This document shows, piece after piece, positions 52,037-60,577 of a DNA stretch of 64,000 bases; position 1 is the stretch's first letter; each line of letters begins with the position of its first letter. The notes below the pieces were generated by a model. The model saw only the letters and a list, made by a program, of their open reading frames with translations, was not told the DNA's origin and searched no databases. Origin of the DNA: Pseudomonas sp. PB106. Its GTDB lineage: Bacteria; Pseudomonadota; Gammaproteobacteria; Pseudomonadales; Pseudomonadaceae. The position numbers and the translations under genes are program-made. The stretch is taken from contig NZ_RWIM01000118.1 in the NCBI RefSeq assembly GCF_009764645.1, positions 1 to 64,000 of the forward strand, given 5' to 3'.

Positions 52037-53188
52037 ATGTCTCTGGCAAAAATCCTGTCTGCCTTGTCGTTGCTGGCCCTGACCACCGGTTGTGTGTCGT
52101 CAGCGGTTGAGCCGACGCTGCGGTTTGGCGTCGAACCGCTTGTACCGCCCTTTGAAAGTCGCAACGATAAAGGCGAACTGCTCGGTCTCAACATTGAGCT
52201 GGGTAATGCGCTGTGCGCTGAGCTGCAAAAAAGTTGCGTGTGGGTCGATCAGGATTACGCGACCAACGTCGAGGCGCTTGAGGCCAAGCGTTTCGACGTG
52301 ATCATGCCGATGACGGCCACCCCGGCACGCCGCGAACGCATCGATTTCAGCGACAATCTCTATCCGCTAAGCAGTCAGTTGGTGGCGCGCAAAGGGACAA
52401 ATCTGCAGCCCGATGCTCAGTCCCTCAAAGGCACACGCGTCGGCGTATTGGCCGGCACCAGTCGCGAGGCGTTCGCCAAGGCGCGGTGGGCGGAATCGGG
52501 TGTGACGATTCGCAGCTTCCAGTTCAACGATCAACTGATTGCCGCCCTGCAAAGCGGTGAAATCGATGCGACCCTGCAGGATTCCATCGAAATCACTTAC
52601 GCCTTGTTGAGCCAGCCTCAGGGTGAGGCGTTCGGTTTTGCTGGTCCGGCGCTCAAAGACCCGATGCTGGGCACGGGTGTGGCCATGGCGCTGCGCAAAG
52701 CCGACAGCAAGCTGCGCGATGAGCTCAATGCGGCCCTGGAGCGTTTGAAGCGGAGCGGCGAGTATCAAGCGATCACCGAGCGCTATCTGCCGCCCACCAT
52801 CAATGACGCTCTGCACTATCAAGCCAATGGTGAAGGTTTGCCGTTTTCCGACTCGGTAAGAGTCGGCGAAACGATCTATTTGTCGGGTGTACTAGGGCTC
52901 GATGCCAACGGCGAGCTGGTCAAAGGCGGGATCCGTCCGCAAATGGTGCAAGTGATGGAGAATCTGCGCAGCGCGCTGGATCTTGGTGGTTCGTCTCTCT
53001 CTCATGTCGCCAAGTGCACCGTGATCCTCACTGACGTCAAGGATTTCGCCGGGATGAACGCGGAGTATCGCCGCTATTTCCCGACCGACCGCTTACCTGC
53101 CCGCACGACGTTCGCTGGCAAGCAATTGGTGGTGCCGGGAGCCAAGGTAGAGCTTGAGTGCCTGGCGGTGGCTGCCGCTCGGGATTGA
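52037..53188 (+). CDS. Periplasmic solute-binding protein (SBP_bac_3) fused to RidA domain
   Basis: The 383-residue protein has two parts. After a signal peptide ending in LTTGC (probable lipoprotein), residues about 25-250 form a type 3 amino-acid-type solute-binding domain (LRFGVEPLVPPFESRNDKGELLGLNIELGNALC, FDVIMPMTATPARRERIDFSDNLY, GTRVGVLAGTS). Residues about 260-383 form a RidA/YjgF domain (SDSVRVGETIYLSGVLGLDANGEL, VMENLRSALDLGGSSLSHVAKCTVILTDVKDF, LPARTTFAGKQLVVPGAKVELECLAVA) that keeps the Arg of the PAR motif used for imine hydrolysis. The ATG at 52037 follows GAAGG; in-frame upstream starts exist at 52010 and 52022. No ABC permease genes are nearby. Confidence 0.85.
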   Translation: MSLAKILSALSLLALTTGCVSSAVEPTLRFGVEPLVPPFESRNDKGELLGLNIELGNALCAELQKSCVWVDQDYATNVEALEAKRFDVIMPMTATPARRERIDFSDNLYPLSSQLVARKGTNLQPDAQSLKGTRVGVLAGTSREAFAKARWAESGVTIRSFQFNDQLIAALQSGEIDATLQDSIEITYALLSQPQGEAFGFAGPALKDPMLGTGVAMALRKADSKLRDELNAALERLKRSGEYQAITERYLPPTINDALHYQANGEGLPFSDSVRVGETIYLSGVLGLDANGELVKGGIRPQMVQVMENLRSALDLGGSSLSHVAKCTVILTDVKDFAGMNAEYRRYFPTDRLPARTTFAGKQLVVPGAKVELECLAVAAARD

Positions 53189-53198
53189 TGCTGTCAGT

Positions 53199-53253
53199 GC
53201 CGCTCCCACAGTTGAAATACGATCCCCTGTGGGAGCCTGCTCGCGAAAGGGCC
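53199..53253. repeat. Degenerate REP pair
   Basis: GCCGCTCCCACAG and the inverted CTGTGGGAGCCTGCTCGCGA lie 15 bases apart. The left copy is truncated and the right one has a disrupted core. Confidence 0.55.
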
Positions 53254-53277
53254 TTCAGTCGCTCCGAGTATTTTGGA

Positions 53278-54027
53278 TCAAGCCGCGCGCAGCGAGATAA
53301 ACGCATACGTCTGCGCCGGCTCGGTCACTACCAGAGCCCCAGCTGCCGACACTTGTCCGGCAACATCATCCCCGGATACATGAAACAGCCACTCACTCGG
53401 TGCAGTTGCTAACGGTTGCGCGGTCACCTGATCAATCACCGAAGCAAACGCACTCATGTTCGGCAGATACGCCGTGAACCCGTCACCCTTGAGCGCTGTG
53501 GTTCTAATCCCGAGCATTGCGCAAATAGTGTCCTTGATACCGATTTCATCCCGATCTGCCTGCCGCGAGCGCTCGATCAAATCAACCAGTTCGTGATCAA
53601 CCAGCTCACCACCGGCAATCAGTAGCGGGCCCTGTTCCCAGGATTCCGGCGGGCAGTCCTTGGCCGCTGGATTGAGCGGGATATGCGGATTGATTTCTGC
53701 CGGATAAATCCTGCACACCAGCGGACGGCGCTCATAGATTCGGCACAGCTTGTCTTCGTCAAGATTCCGGCAAGGACCGACGTTGTAAGCCGCGAAGGTA
53801 ATCGCCACGTGAGCATCGGTGTCACCGCTGCGCACCACTGCTGAACGCCGTTCGGCATGTTCCCGCTGCTGCGCCGGCAAGCCCAGACCATTGCGGAGAA
53901 AGGCTTCGACCAGCACGATCACTTGTCCGCCATCCGACGCCCACATACGGGCTTCGGCCAAGGTCAGAGGGACATGATGGTCGGTGCAGCACTTGCCGCA
54001 GCCTACGCAGGAAAACGTCGTATTCAT
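53278..54027 (-). CDS. YkgJ-family cysteine cluster protein
   Basis: This 249-residue protein has the YkgJ/CxxCxxCC signature at its N-terminus (FSCVGCGKCCTDHHVPLT) plus a second cysteine set (CRNLDEDKLCRIYERRPLVCRIYP) that matches the family's metal or Fe-S binding site. The second half (KDTICAMLGIRTTALKGDGFTAYLPN...) is less conserved. The function of the family is not established. The ATG at 54027 puts the first Cys at residue 7; the longer upstream frame adds unrelated sequence. Confidence 0.82.
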   Translation of the reverse strand: MNTTFSCVGCGKCCTDHHVPLTLAEARMWASDGGQVIVLVEAFLRNGLGLPAQQREHAERRSAVVRSGDTDAHVAITFAAYNVGPCRNLDEDKLCRIYERRPLVCRIYPAEINPHIPLNPAAKDCPPESWEQGPLLIAGGELVDHELVDLIERSRQADRDEIGIKDTICAMLGIRTTALKGDGFTAYLPNMSAFASVIDQVTAQPLATAPSEWLFHVSGDDVAGQVSAAGALVVTEPAQTYAFISLRAA

Positions 54028-54110
54028 TGAGCAATCTGTCTTCAATCGAGGTATGAAACGGCGGCGGAAAACCACCGCACAGACCCGGGTTGAAGCAAAT
54101 TATGCGCCAC

Positions 54111-54437
54111 TCACTTGGCTTTGGCGGTCGGACGGATCGAGTCCCACTCGGTGACGAAGGCGGTTTTCGATTGTTTGTTGTACAGGCACAGCTCGCTGCC
54201 TTGCTGGCCTTTCATGTGTTTTTGCGGGTATTGGCCCTGCAGCAGTACGGCGGTGTAGCCCACGCGATCATCGAATTGCGCGGGGGTGCCGACCGGTTTG
54301 GCGTTTTTCAGGCCGCTGGCTTTGGTGCAGCTGGCGAGGACGGTTTTGTCGTAGGCGGCCCAGGCGTCGGGGCTGGAGGCTTGGGCCTGGGAGGCGAGGG
54401 CGGTGAGGCACAGGAGGCTGAGGGTGATGGCTTTCAT
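54111..54437 (-). CDS. Small periplasmic protein, function unknown
   Basis: The 108-residue product has a signal peptide (MKAITLSLLCLTALASQAQA) and a mature domain of about 87 residues with two cysteines (LASCTKASGL and SELCLYNKQSK) that could form a disulfide. The mature part reads like a small substrate-binding or inhibitor fold, but I cannot name a family. AAGGA lies about ten bases before the ATG. Minus strand, same direction as the YkgJ-type gene downstream. Confidence 0.72.
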   Translation of the reverse strand: MKAITLSLLCLTALASQAQASSPDAWAAYDKTVLASCTKASGLKNAKPVGTPAQFDDRVGYTAVLLQGQYPQKHMKGQQGSELCLYNKQSKTAFVTEWDSIRPTAKAK

Positions 54438-54523
54438 GGTAGGGGCATCCTTGGTTTGGGGGGCCAAGGTTGGAGTCTGTCTCTGGAGCTAAGTTGCCTG
54501 TATGGACCCCTTCGCGATTCCAA

Positions 54524-54550
54524 TTGTGGGAGCGGGCTTGCTCACGAATG
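54524..54550. repeat. Single REP copy
   Basis: TTGTGGGAGCGGGCTTGCTC followed by ACGAATG is an unpaired, slightly degenerate REP unit. Confidence 0.55.
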
Positions 54551-54557
54551 CGTTGGA

Positions 54558-55016
54558 TCAGCCCGGCACCAATTCCCGGCGGACTACATACATCCCGGCA
54601 CTTTCATACAGTTGCTGCGCGCGCAGGTTGTCTTCCAGTACTCGCAAATCGACGAATCCTTCGCGTCTTTGCTGAAACACTTTGAACGCATTGAGCAGCA
54701 ACGCGCGTCCCAGACCCAGTCCCTGAGCCCGAGGATGTACCACCAGACTTTTGATGTATGAACTGGTCCAGCATAGCGCCACGCCGACCACACCTTCGGC
54801 ATCGCAGGCAATCAAACACAGCGTCGGATCGTATTCAGGATCGCTCTCAAATCGCCGCTGCCACTGCTCCAGTGGTGGCACAGAACCGCCCCCTTTGCGA
54901 TGTCCGATTTGCATCAATTGATGCACCGCTGGCGCCAGTTCTTCGCGGTATACGCAAAGTTCGAAGTCGCATGGCCATTGCGCATCCGGCGCGACTTCGC
55001 TCAAGTCGCGCCGCAT
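54558..55016 (-). CDS. GNAT-family N-acetyltransferase
   Basis: This roughly 152-residue GNAT enzyme has the acetyl-CoA pyrophosphate loop RAQGLGLGRALL after strand 4 (IKSLVVHP), and the C-terminal NLRAQQLYESAGM motif. The substrate is unknown. The start is ambiguous: the ATG at 55016 gives MRRDLSEV..., and a TTG at 55040 adds eight residues and would come within a few bases of the cheV stop. Minus strand, just downstream of cheV. Confidence 0.85.
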   Translation of the reverse strand: MRRDLSEVAPDAQWPCDFELCVYREELAPAVHQLMQIGHRKGGGSVPPLEQWQRRFESDPEYDPTLCLIACDAEGVVGVALCWTSSYIKSLVVHPRAQGLGLGRALLLNAFKVFQQRREGFVDLRVLEDNLRAQQLYESAGMYVVRRELVPG

Positions 55017-55043
55017 CAAAAAACAGTATCTCTCGCCCAAGAC

Positions 55044-55946
55044 TCAGTGCCCGTGCGCGGCGACGTGCTTGGCCGCCTCGATCAAACGTTGGGTCAGCTC
55101 CGGCGAAGAAAACTTGGTCAACACCGCATTCGCTCCGGCCAGCCGCGCTTTCTCGCTGTTCATCGCGCTGTCGAGCGAGGTGTGCAGCAGCACGTAGAGG
55201 TGGGCGAAGTCCGGGGTCTCGCGCAGGGTGCGGGTAAAGGCGTAGCCGTCCATTTCGGACATTTCGATGTCGGAGACGATCAGGTTGATCTGCTGGGCGG
55301 TGCCTTGCAGGTCGAGCAGGCAGTCGATGGCTTCCTTGGCGCTGCGTGCGGTGTGGCATTGCAGGCCAAGATTGCGCAGGGTGTGCACCGATTGTTGCAG
55401 CGCCACCTGACTGTCATCGACCACCAGGATGCGGGCGTTGCCGAGTACTTCGGCGTCTTCCATGGTCAGGTCGGTCGGGGCCATTTCGATCTGCGCCGGG
55501 GCGATGCTGTGGATAACCTTTTCGATATCCAGCACCTGCACCAGCGTGCCGTCCACCGAGGTCACGCCGGTAATGTAAGCGCGCGAACCGCCCGAGCCGA
55601 ATGGCGGTGGCTTGATGTCGGTGGTCAGGCAGTGGACGATTTTGCTCACAGCCTGAACATGCAGACCCTGTTTGGAACGGCTGACGTCGGTGACGATCAG
55701 GCAACCGCCGTTCGGATCTTCCAGCGGACGCTCGCCGATCGCGCGGCTGAGGTCGATCACTGACAACGAAGCACCGCGCAGCGTGGCGATGCCTTTGACG
55801 TGGGGGTGCGATTCCGGCAGTTTGGTCAGCGGCGGGCAGGGAATGATTTCACTGACTTTCAGCAGGTTGATCGCCATCAACTTGCCGCTGCGCAAGGTAA
55901 ACAGCAGAAGCGAAAGCGAATCTGCGCGGGCTTTGGTGGAAGACAT
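55044..55946 (-). CDS. cheV: Chemotaxis coupling protein CheV
   Basis: The 300-residue protein joins an N-terminal CheW-like domain (about 10-155, SLLLFTLRSGKLMAINLLKVSEIIPCPPLTKLPESHPHVKGIATLRG) to a receiver domain (about 170-295) with phosphoacceptor Asp in LIVSDIEMSEMDGY and the conserved Lys in LTKFSSPEL. It couples chemoreceptors to CheA and may damp signalling when phosphorylated. The ATG at 55946 starts the CheW domain cleanly. No other che genes are in the window. Confidence 0.93.
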   Translation of the reverse strand: MSSTKARADSLSLLLFTLRSGKLMAINLLKVSEIIPCPPLTKLPESHPHVKGIATLRGASLSVIDLSRAIGERPLEDPNGGCLIVTDVSRSKQGLHVQAVSKIVHCLTTDIKPPPFGSGGSRAYITGVTSVDGTLVQVLDIEKVIHSIAPAQIEMAPTDLTMEDAEVLGNARILVVDDSQVALQQSVHTLRNLGLQCHTARSAKEAIDCLLDLQGTAQQINLIVSDIEMSEMDGYAFTRTLRETPDFAHLYVLLHTSLDSAMNSEKARLAGANAVLTKFSSPELTQRLIEAAKHVAAHGH

Positions 55947-56070
55947 ATAAACCTTCTGTGGAAAAAGGTGAGCGGCGATCCCGGAGGTCGCCAGCAGGTA
56001 TTGATGCCGGGTTATCGACGTCTTGCGGGCAGGCTTTAGGGATTCTGGCGCCAATCCGACGGTGGGCTGA

Positions 56071-57627
56071 TTATTTCATCCCCAACCGCTTGGCCATCCG
56101 CCCAAGGTTCGCCCGGTCCAGCCCCAAATCTCTTGCGGCACTGGCCCAGTTATCCTGATTACGCTCCAGCGCCGCACTGATCAAGCGGCGCTGATACGCC
56201 TCGGTCGCGCTGCGCAAATCACCCGTAATCAGCGGCGCAGCAGCGACCGCGCCGGCCATGGGTTCAGCCGGGTTATCCACAACCTCGCGCGGCAAATCCA
56301 GATCCGCTGCACTCAAGCTGAGAATCTTCGGTCGCACCTTGCAGTTGCCCAGCGCCTTCAATGCGCTGCGTCCGATCAAGTGTTCCAGTTCGCGTACATT
56401 GCCCGGCCACGTGTAGGCCAGCAGCGCTTCCTGAGCGTCGCTGTTCAGACGCAGGCTGTTAAGGCCCATACGCGAGCGGTTCTGTTCGAGGAAGAAACCG
56501 CTGAGCAGCAACACGTCACGTCCGCGATCACGTAGCGCCGGCACTCGCAGCGGGTAAACGCTAAGGCGATGGTAGAAGTCGGCGCGATAACGACCGCTGC
56601 GCACTTCTTCGGCCAGGTCGCGATTGGTCGCGGCGATCAAGCGCACGTCGACCTGATGCTCCTTGTCCGAGCCCAGACGCTGCAACTGCCCGCTCTGCAA
56701 AACCCGCAGCAACTTGGCCTGTACCGTCAGCGACAGCTCGCCGACTTCGTCGAGAAACAGCGTGCCGCCATTGGCCAGTTCGAACTTGCCGCGACGATCA
56801 CTGGTGGCGCCGGTGAACGCGCCGCGCACATGACCGAACAGTTCGCTTTCCACCAAGGTATCCGGCAGGGCGGCGCAGTTGAGGCTAATGATCGGTTGGT
56901 CGGCGCGCGGTGACGCGGCGTGGATCGCTTGCGCCACCAGCTCTTTGCCGACCCCGGTTTCACCGGTGATCAACACGGTCAGATCACTGCCACCGACCAG
57001 GTTTATTTCTTCCACCAAGCGTTTAAGTGTTTTGCTCTGGCCGATCATTTCGCGGTGCTGCTGACCGCTGGCCTGACGGTAAACCTCAGCGCGTTGATGC
57101 TCGTCTTCGGCGCGAGTGGCCAGCCGTTCGATGCGCTCGGCGGCGTTGACCGTGGCCGAGGCGAGGCTGGCGAAGGCTTGCAAGGCATCGAGTTCGATCG
57201 GTTCGAATCGCTCGGGATCGAGTGCATCAAGGGTAATCAGGCCCCAGAGCTTTTCATCGACAAACAAAGGACAGCCGAGGCAGTCGTGAACTTCAAGATG
57301 CTCATCGAGACCATCGACCAGACCGTCGTAAGGATCGGGCAAATCACTGTCAGCGGCGAAGCGGGTTGGCCCGGCACCGGCCAGGAGGATTTCGAAGCGC
57401 GGGTGTTCGCTGACTTTGAAGCGCCGGCCCAGGGTGTCAGTGCTCAGGCCATCCACCGCCAGCGGCACCAGCGATTCACCGTCGAGCCGCAACAACGCGG
57501 CGGCATCGCAGGGCAACAGCGCGCGCATGGCTTCGAGCAGGCGTCGGTAACGCTCACCCTCAGGCAGTTCGCGGGAGAGGTCGGAAACCAGAGGCAGCAG
57601 GGCGGTGAGCAGTGATTTGGCGGTCAT
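56071..57627 (-). CDS. norR: Nitric-oxide-responsive sigma54 activator (NorR/FhpR)
   Basis: This 518-residue enhancer-binding protein has a GAF domain (about 15-165) containing [10 protein letters not shown], where the Asp-x-x-Asp pair corresponds to the iron site region of E. coli NorR. The AAA+ domain has Walker A GETGVGKE (222-229) and the sigma54-contacting GAFTGA (269-274), and the C-terminus is a Fis-type helix-turn-helix ([20 protein letters not shown]). It is divergent from flavohaemoglobin, as P. aeruginosa fhpR is from fhp, so NO-induced activation of that gene is inferred. Confidence 0.93.
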   Translation of the reverse strand: MTAKSLLTALLPLVSDLSRELPEGERYRRLLEAMRALLPCDAAALLRLDGESLVPLAVDGLSTDTLGRRFKVSEHPRFEILLAGAGPTRFAADSDLPDPYDGLVDGLDEHLEVHDCLGCPLFVDEKLWGLITLDALDPERFEPIELDALQAFASLASATVNAAERIERLATRAEDEHQRAEVYRQASGQQHREMIGQSKTLKRLVEEINLVGGSDLTVLITGETGVGKELVAQAIHAASPRADQPIISLNCAALPDTLVESELFGHVRGAFTGATSDRRGKFELANGGTLFLDEVGELSLTVQAKLLRVLQSGQLQRLGSDKEHQVDVRLIAATNRDLAEEVRSGRYRADFYHRLSVYPLRVPALRDRGRDVLLLSGFFLEQNRSRMGLNSLRLNSDAQEALLAYTWPGNVRELEHLIGRSALKALGNCKVRPKILSLSAADLDLPREVVDNPAEPMAGAVAAAPLITGDLRSATEAYQRRLISAALERNQDNWASAARDLGLDRANLGRMAKRLGMK

Positions 57628-57630
57628 GGT

Positions 57631-57709
57631 CTTGTAGTCAAAGGGACACGATGTAGTCGGGATGACTATAAGTCTGTTTGGGTCGTTATGACTACAAGAC
57701 TTACAAGTC
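57631..57709. promoter_or_regulatory. Candidate NorR/FhpR operators
   Basis: Several AGTC/GACT half-sites form dyads: CTTGTAGTCA (57631-57640) mirrored by TGACTACAAG (57689-57698), TAGTC-N5-GACTA (57654-57668), and GACTTACAAGTC (57698-57709). They lie between the divergent regulator and hmp, where NorR-type enhancers (GT/AC-bounded dyads) are expected. Confidence 0.6.
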
Positions 57710-57733
57710 TTTGAATTATATGGATAAAAAATC

Positions 57734-57749
57734 TGGCACGAAATCTGAT
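57734..57749 (+). promoter_or_regulatory. Probable sigma54 promoter of hmp
   Basis: TGGCAC-N5-CTGAT matches the -24 element fully and the -12 element (TTGCA) only in part, 43 bases before the hmp ATG. The divergent regulator has the sigma54 GAFTGA loop, which supports the call. Confidence 0.5.
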
Positions 57750-57791
57750 AAGTCTAAGGTAACTTTTCAATAAAGCTCAGGAGTTGCTCTT

Positions 57792-58973
57792 ATGCTTAGC
57801 GTCCAGGATCGTGCCATCGTCAAGTCCACCGTGCCTCTGCTGGAAAGCGGCGGGGAAGCGCTGATCACGCACTTCTACCGCATGATGCTCTCTGAATACC
57901 CTGAGGTGCGCCCACTGTTCAACCAGGCCCACCAGGCCAGCGGCGATCAGCCGCGTGCTCTGGCCAACGGCGTCTTGATGTATGCGCGGCATATTGATCA
58001 GCTCGACCAGTTGGGCGATCTGGTCGCGAAAATCATCAACAAGCACGTGGCCCTGCAGATTCTGCCGGAGCACTACCCGATTGTCGGTGCGTGCCTGCTG
58101 CGCGCCATCTCCGAAGTGCTCGGCGAAGAGATCGCCACGCCTGAAGTGATGAGCGCCTGGGGCGCAGCGTACGGTCAACTGGCTGACATCCTGATCGGCG
58201 CCGAAACCGCTATTTATGACCAGAAAGAACACGCGGTCGGCGGCTGGCGCGGAGCGCGTGAATTCATCGTCGCGGCCAAGGTCGAGGAGAGCGCGGAAAT
58301 CATCTCCTTCTACTTTGAGCCGGCAGACAGAGGCCCGATCCTGGCAGCCGAACCGGGTCAGTACATCGGCATGAAGCTGATCCTCGATGGCGAAGAAATC
58401 CGTCGCAACTACTCGTTGTCGGCGCTGGCCAATAAAGGTCAGTACCGCATCAGCGTCAAGCGTGAACCGGGTGGCCGCGCGTCCAACCATTTGCACGATC
58501 AACTGCATGTTGGCGCGAGCATTCAACTGTTTCCACCCTCGGGCGAATTCACCCTGACGGCCAGCGACAAACCGCTGGTGCTGATCAGTGGCGGCGTTGG
58601 CATCACTCCGACGTTGGCGATGCTCGAAGCGGCGCTGGAAACCGAGCGCCCGGTGCATTTCATCCACTGCGCGCGCAATGGCAGCGTCCATGCGTTCCGC
58701 GATTGGGTCGATGGCCTGGCGGCGCGTCATCCGCAACTCAAGCGTTTCTACTGCTACGCCGAAGACGATGGCGTCAGCCCGGCGGCGGACAAGGTGGGCC
58801 TGCTGAGCGTGGAGCAATTGGGCGAGTGGCTGCCTGAGCAGCGTGATGTCGACGCTTACTTCCTTGGGCCGAAGGGGTTCATGGGCGCGATCAAGCGTCA
58901 TTTGAAAGCCTTGGGTGTGCCAGAGAAGCAGAGTCGTTACGAGTTCTTCGGGCCAGCGTCTGCTTTGGAATGA
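57792..58973 (+). CDS. hmp: Flavohaemoglobin, nitric oxide dioxygenase
   Basis: The 393-residue enzyme oxidises NO to nitrate using NADH and O2. The globin domain (about 1-138) keeps the distal Tyr29, proximal His85 and Tyr95. The FAD domain follows (RRNYSLSALAN contains the RxYS motif), then the NAD-binding domain (VLISGGVGITPTLAML and FLGPKGFMGAIKRHL). CAGGAG precedes the ATG. Expression is probably controlled by the divergent NorR/FhpR-type activator through a sigma54 promoter. Known as fhp in P. aeruginosa. Confidence 0.95.
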   Translation: MLSVQDRAIVKSTVPLLESGGEALITHFYRMMLSEYPEVRPLFNQAHQASGDQPRALANGVLMYARHIDQLDQLGDLVAKIINKHVALQILPEHYPIVGACLLRAISEVLGEEIATPEVMSAWGAAYGQLADILIGAETAIYDQKEHAVGGWRGAREFIVAAKVEESAEIISFYFEPADRGPILAAEPGQYIGMKLILDGEEIRRNYSLSALANKGQYRISVKREPGGRASNHLHDQLHVGASIQLFPPSGEFTLTASDKPLVLISGGVGITPTLAMLEAALETERPVHFIHCARNGSVHAFRDWVDGLAARHPQLKRFYCYAEDDGVSPAADKVGLLSVEQLGEWLPEQRDVDAYFLGPKGFMGAIKRHLKALGVPEKQSRYEFFGPASALE

Positions 58974-58993
58974 TCTGATATCGAGTCGTCCCC

Positions 58994-59084
58994 GATCGCG
59001 GGCAAGCCCGCTCCCACAGTTTCAGCGTCGCTCACAGATTCTTTTGGGCAGCGCGAATCCTGTGGGAGCGGGCTTGCCCGCGAT
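58994..59084. repeat. REP doublet, GCGGGCAAGCCCGC type
   Basis: GATCGCGGGCAAGCCCGCTC with CCACAG and its inverted copy at 59060-59084 make a third core variant of the TCCCACAG-flanked REP family in this window. Confidence 0.85.
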
Positions 59085-59226
59085 AGCCGTTACACAATTG
59101 TGATTTGCAAAACAGCCCTGCAATTTAATGGTTCCTTAACCGCTTTATCGTTTATTGCCCCGGTGTAGACTTGCGACAACTTTCAGCCGCACGCCGGCTG
59201 AACCATGGACAAACAAGGGAAAGGCG

Positions 59227-59736
59227 ATGAGCGAGGAAACGATTCGGTTGGGCCGTGAGCGGCGCTTTCTGGTGCTGTTGGGGATCATCTGTCTGGCGCT
59301 GATCGGTGGCGCGCTGTACATGCAAATCGTGCTGGGTGAGGCGCCGTGCCCCCTGTGCATTCTGCAGCGCTATGCGTTGCTGCTGATTGCGCTGTTCGCG
59401 TTCATCGGCGCGGCCATGCGCACCCGTCGCAGCATCACCGTGTTTGAAGTGCTGGTGGTGATTTGTGCGCTGGCCGGGGCCGCTGTCGCCGGGCATCACG
59501 TGTACACGCAGTTCTACCCGGCGGTGAGCTGCGGCATCGATGTGTTGCAGCCGATTGTCGATGATCTGCCACTGGCGAAGATCTTCCCGCTGGGCTTCCA
59601 GGTCGATGGATTCTGCTCGACGCCGTACCCGCCGATTCTCGGTCTGTCGCTGGCGCAATGGGCGCTGGTGGCGTTCGTGCTGGTGGTGATTCTGGTGCCG
59701 CTGCTGACCTCGCGTAACCGAAAAGCACTGCGCTGA
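59227..59736 (+). CDS. dsbB: Disulfide bond formation protein DsbB
   Basis: This 169-residue inner-membrane protein has four membrane segments and two periplasmic loops. The first loop holds the CPLC redox pair (EAPCPLCILQRYALL), the second two more cysteines (VSCGID... and DGFCSTPYP). It reoxidises DsbA and passes electrons to quinone. The ATG at 59227 follows AAAGG; the longer upstream frame adds no membrane segment. It has its own terminator. Pseudomonads often have two DsbB paralogues; this is the copy near cyo. Confidence 0.92.
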   Translation: MSEETIRLGRERRFLVLLGIICLALIGGALYMQIVLGEAPCPLCILQRYALLLIALFAFIGAAMRTRRSITVFEVLVVICALAGAAVAGHHVYTQFYPAVSCGIDVLQPIVDDLPLAKIFPLGFQVDGFCSTPYPPILGLSLAQWALVAFVLVVILVPLLTSRNRKALR

Positions 59737-59769
59737 GTCAACTATTCGGCGGAGTGGCCGATACAGAAA

Positions 59770-59806
59770 GCGCCCCGATTTGCGGATCAGCAAATCGGGG
59801 CGTTTT
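59770..59806 (+). terminator. Rho-independent terminator after dsbB
   Basis: CGCCCCGATTTGC and GCAAATCGGGGCG pair perfectly around a 6-base loop and are followed by TTTT. Confidence 0.88.
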
Positions 59807-59809
59807 ACA

Positions 59810-60577
59810 TTTTCACAGCGTTTGTGAAAACACCGTGACGAACGGCAATGGAGGGTGCGGCAAGTGTGCGACATGTTGTCACACGCGGCGTGTCGCAGGG
59901 TGCCGTGAAGGGGCCGATTGGTCTCTTGTTACATAAAAACATTGGTCTGTTTCGGCGTTTTTCGCTTTCTGCACACGAGTGCCAGATCAGGCAGTTTTAA
60001 CAAGCGCCGGCATATGGCCAAAAGCCTTGGGTTATCGGGCTTTGCGCTATTCCGGGACTCGGAAAAGGCCTTCAGAGCTGTCTGAACTGAGGCGGGTACA
60101 CGTACAAATTTTGGTGTTTTTGTTGAGAATTGATTTCGATAACATGCGGAACTTTTGCAAAAATGGCGATGGATTGTTGCTCGAACGGATAAAAATTATT
60201 TCGGGATAAGACATGGTGTATAGGGCGCTACCTATCTACAATCGCCCGCACTGAATTCCCGGCACTGTTCAGCCTTTATTAAGGAACACATTAATAAGGC
60301 GCTGCGCAGAAAGTCGGGTGTCGAGTGAGTCGTGAGGCTTCCAAGACACCCAGGTGTCGGTGCCTTCCAACTTTCCGCACCAAATGGAATTGGTCTGTAA
60401 CAAGGCCTTTGACCACGAATTCGAATAAGAACTGACCGCTGTCCCAGGATTTGTCGAGCGTCTGACGCGCGACGGGCGGCCCTTATTCAATCCAAAGAAA
60501 ATGCCAACCCTTGGCAGGGTGAAGTGTTGGCGATCAAAACCCAACTGCATTGCGCAAGCTGCTTTAGAGGTCGTGAG
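59810..60577 (+). other. Long non-coding region upstream of cyoA
   Basis: About 770 bases without a convincing gene. It starts with a dyad TTTTCACA-N5-TGTGAAAA (59810-59830), continues with a TGCGACA...TGTCGCA inverted repeat around 59870-59900, and is AT-richer between 60100 and 60210, where a promoter may lie. It presumably carries the control region and leader of the cyo operon; no known operator was matched with confidence. Confidence 0.5.

Noticed and set aside
60120..60145. Possible Fur box (GAGAATTGATTTCGATAAC) upstream of cyoA
   Set aside because: Only about half of the 19 consensus positions match, too few to call.
59979..60209. 76-codon plus-strand frame upstream of cyoA
   Set aside because: No ribosome binding site, no similarity, low-complexity composition; better seen as part of the cyo control region.
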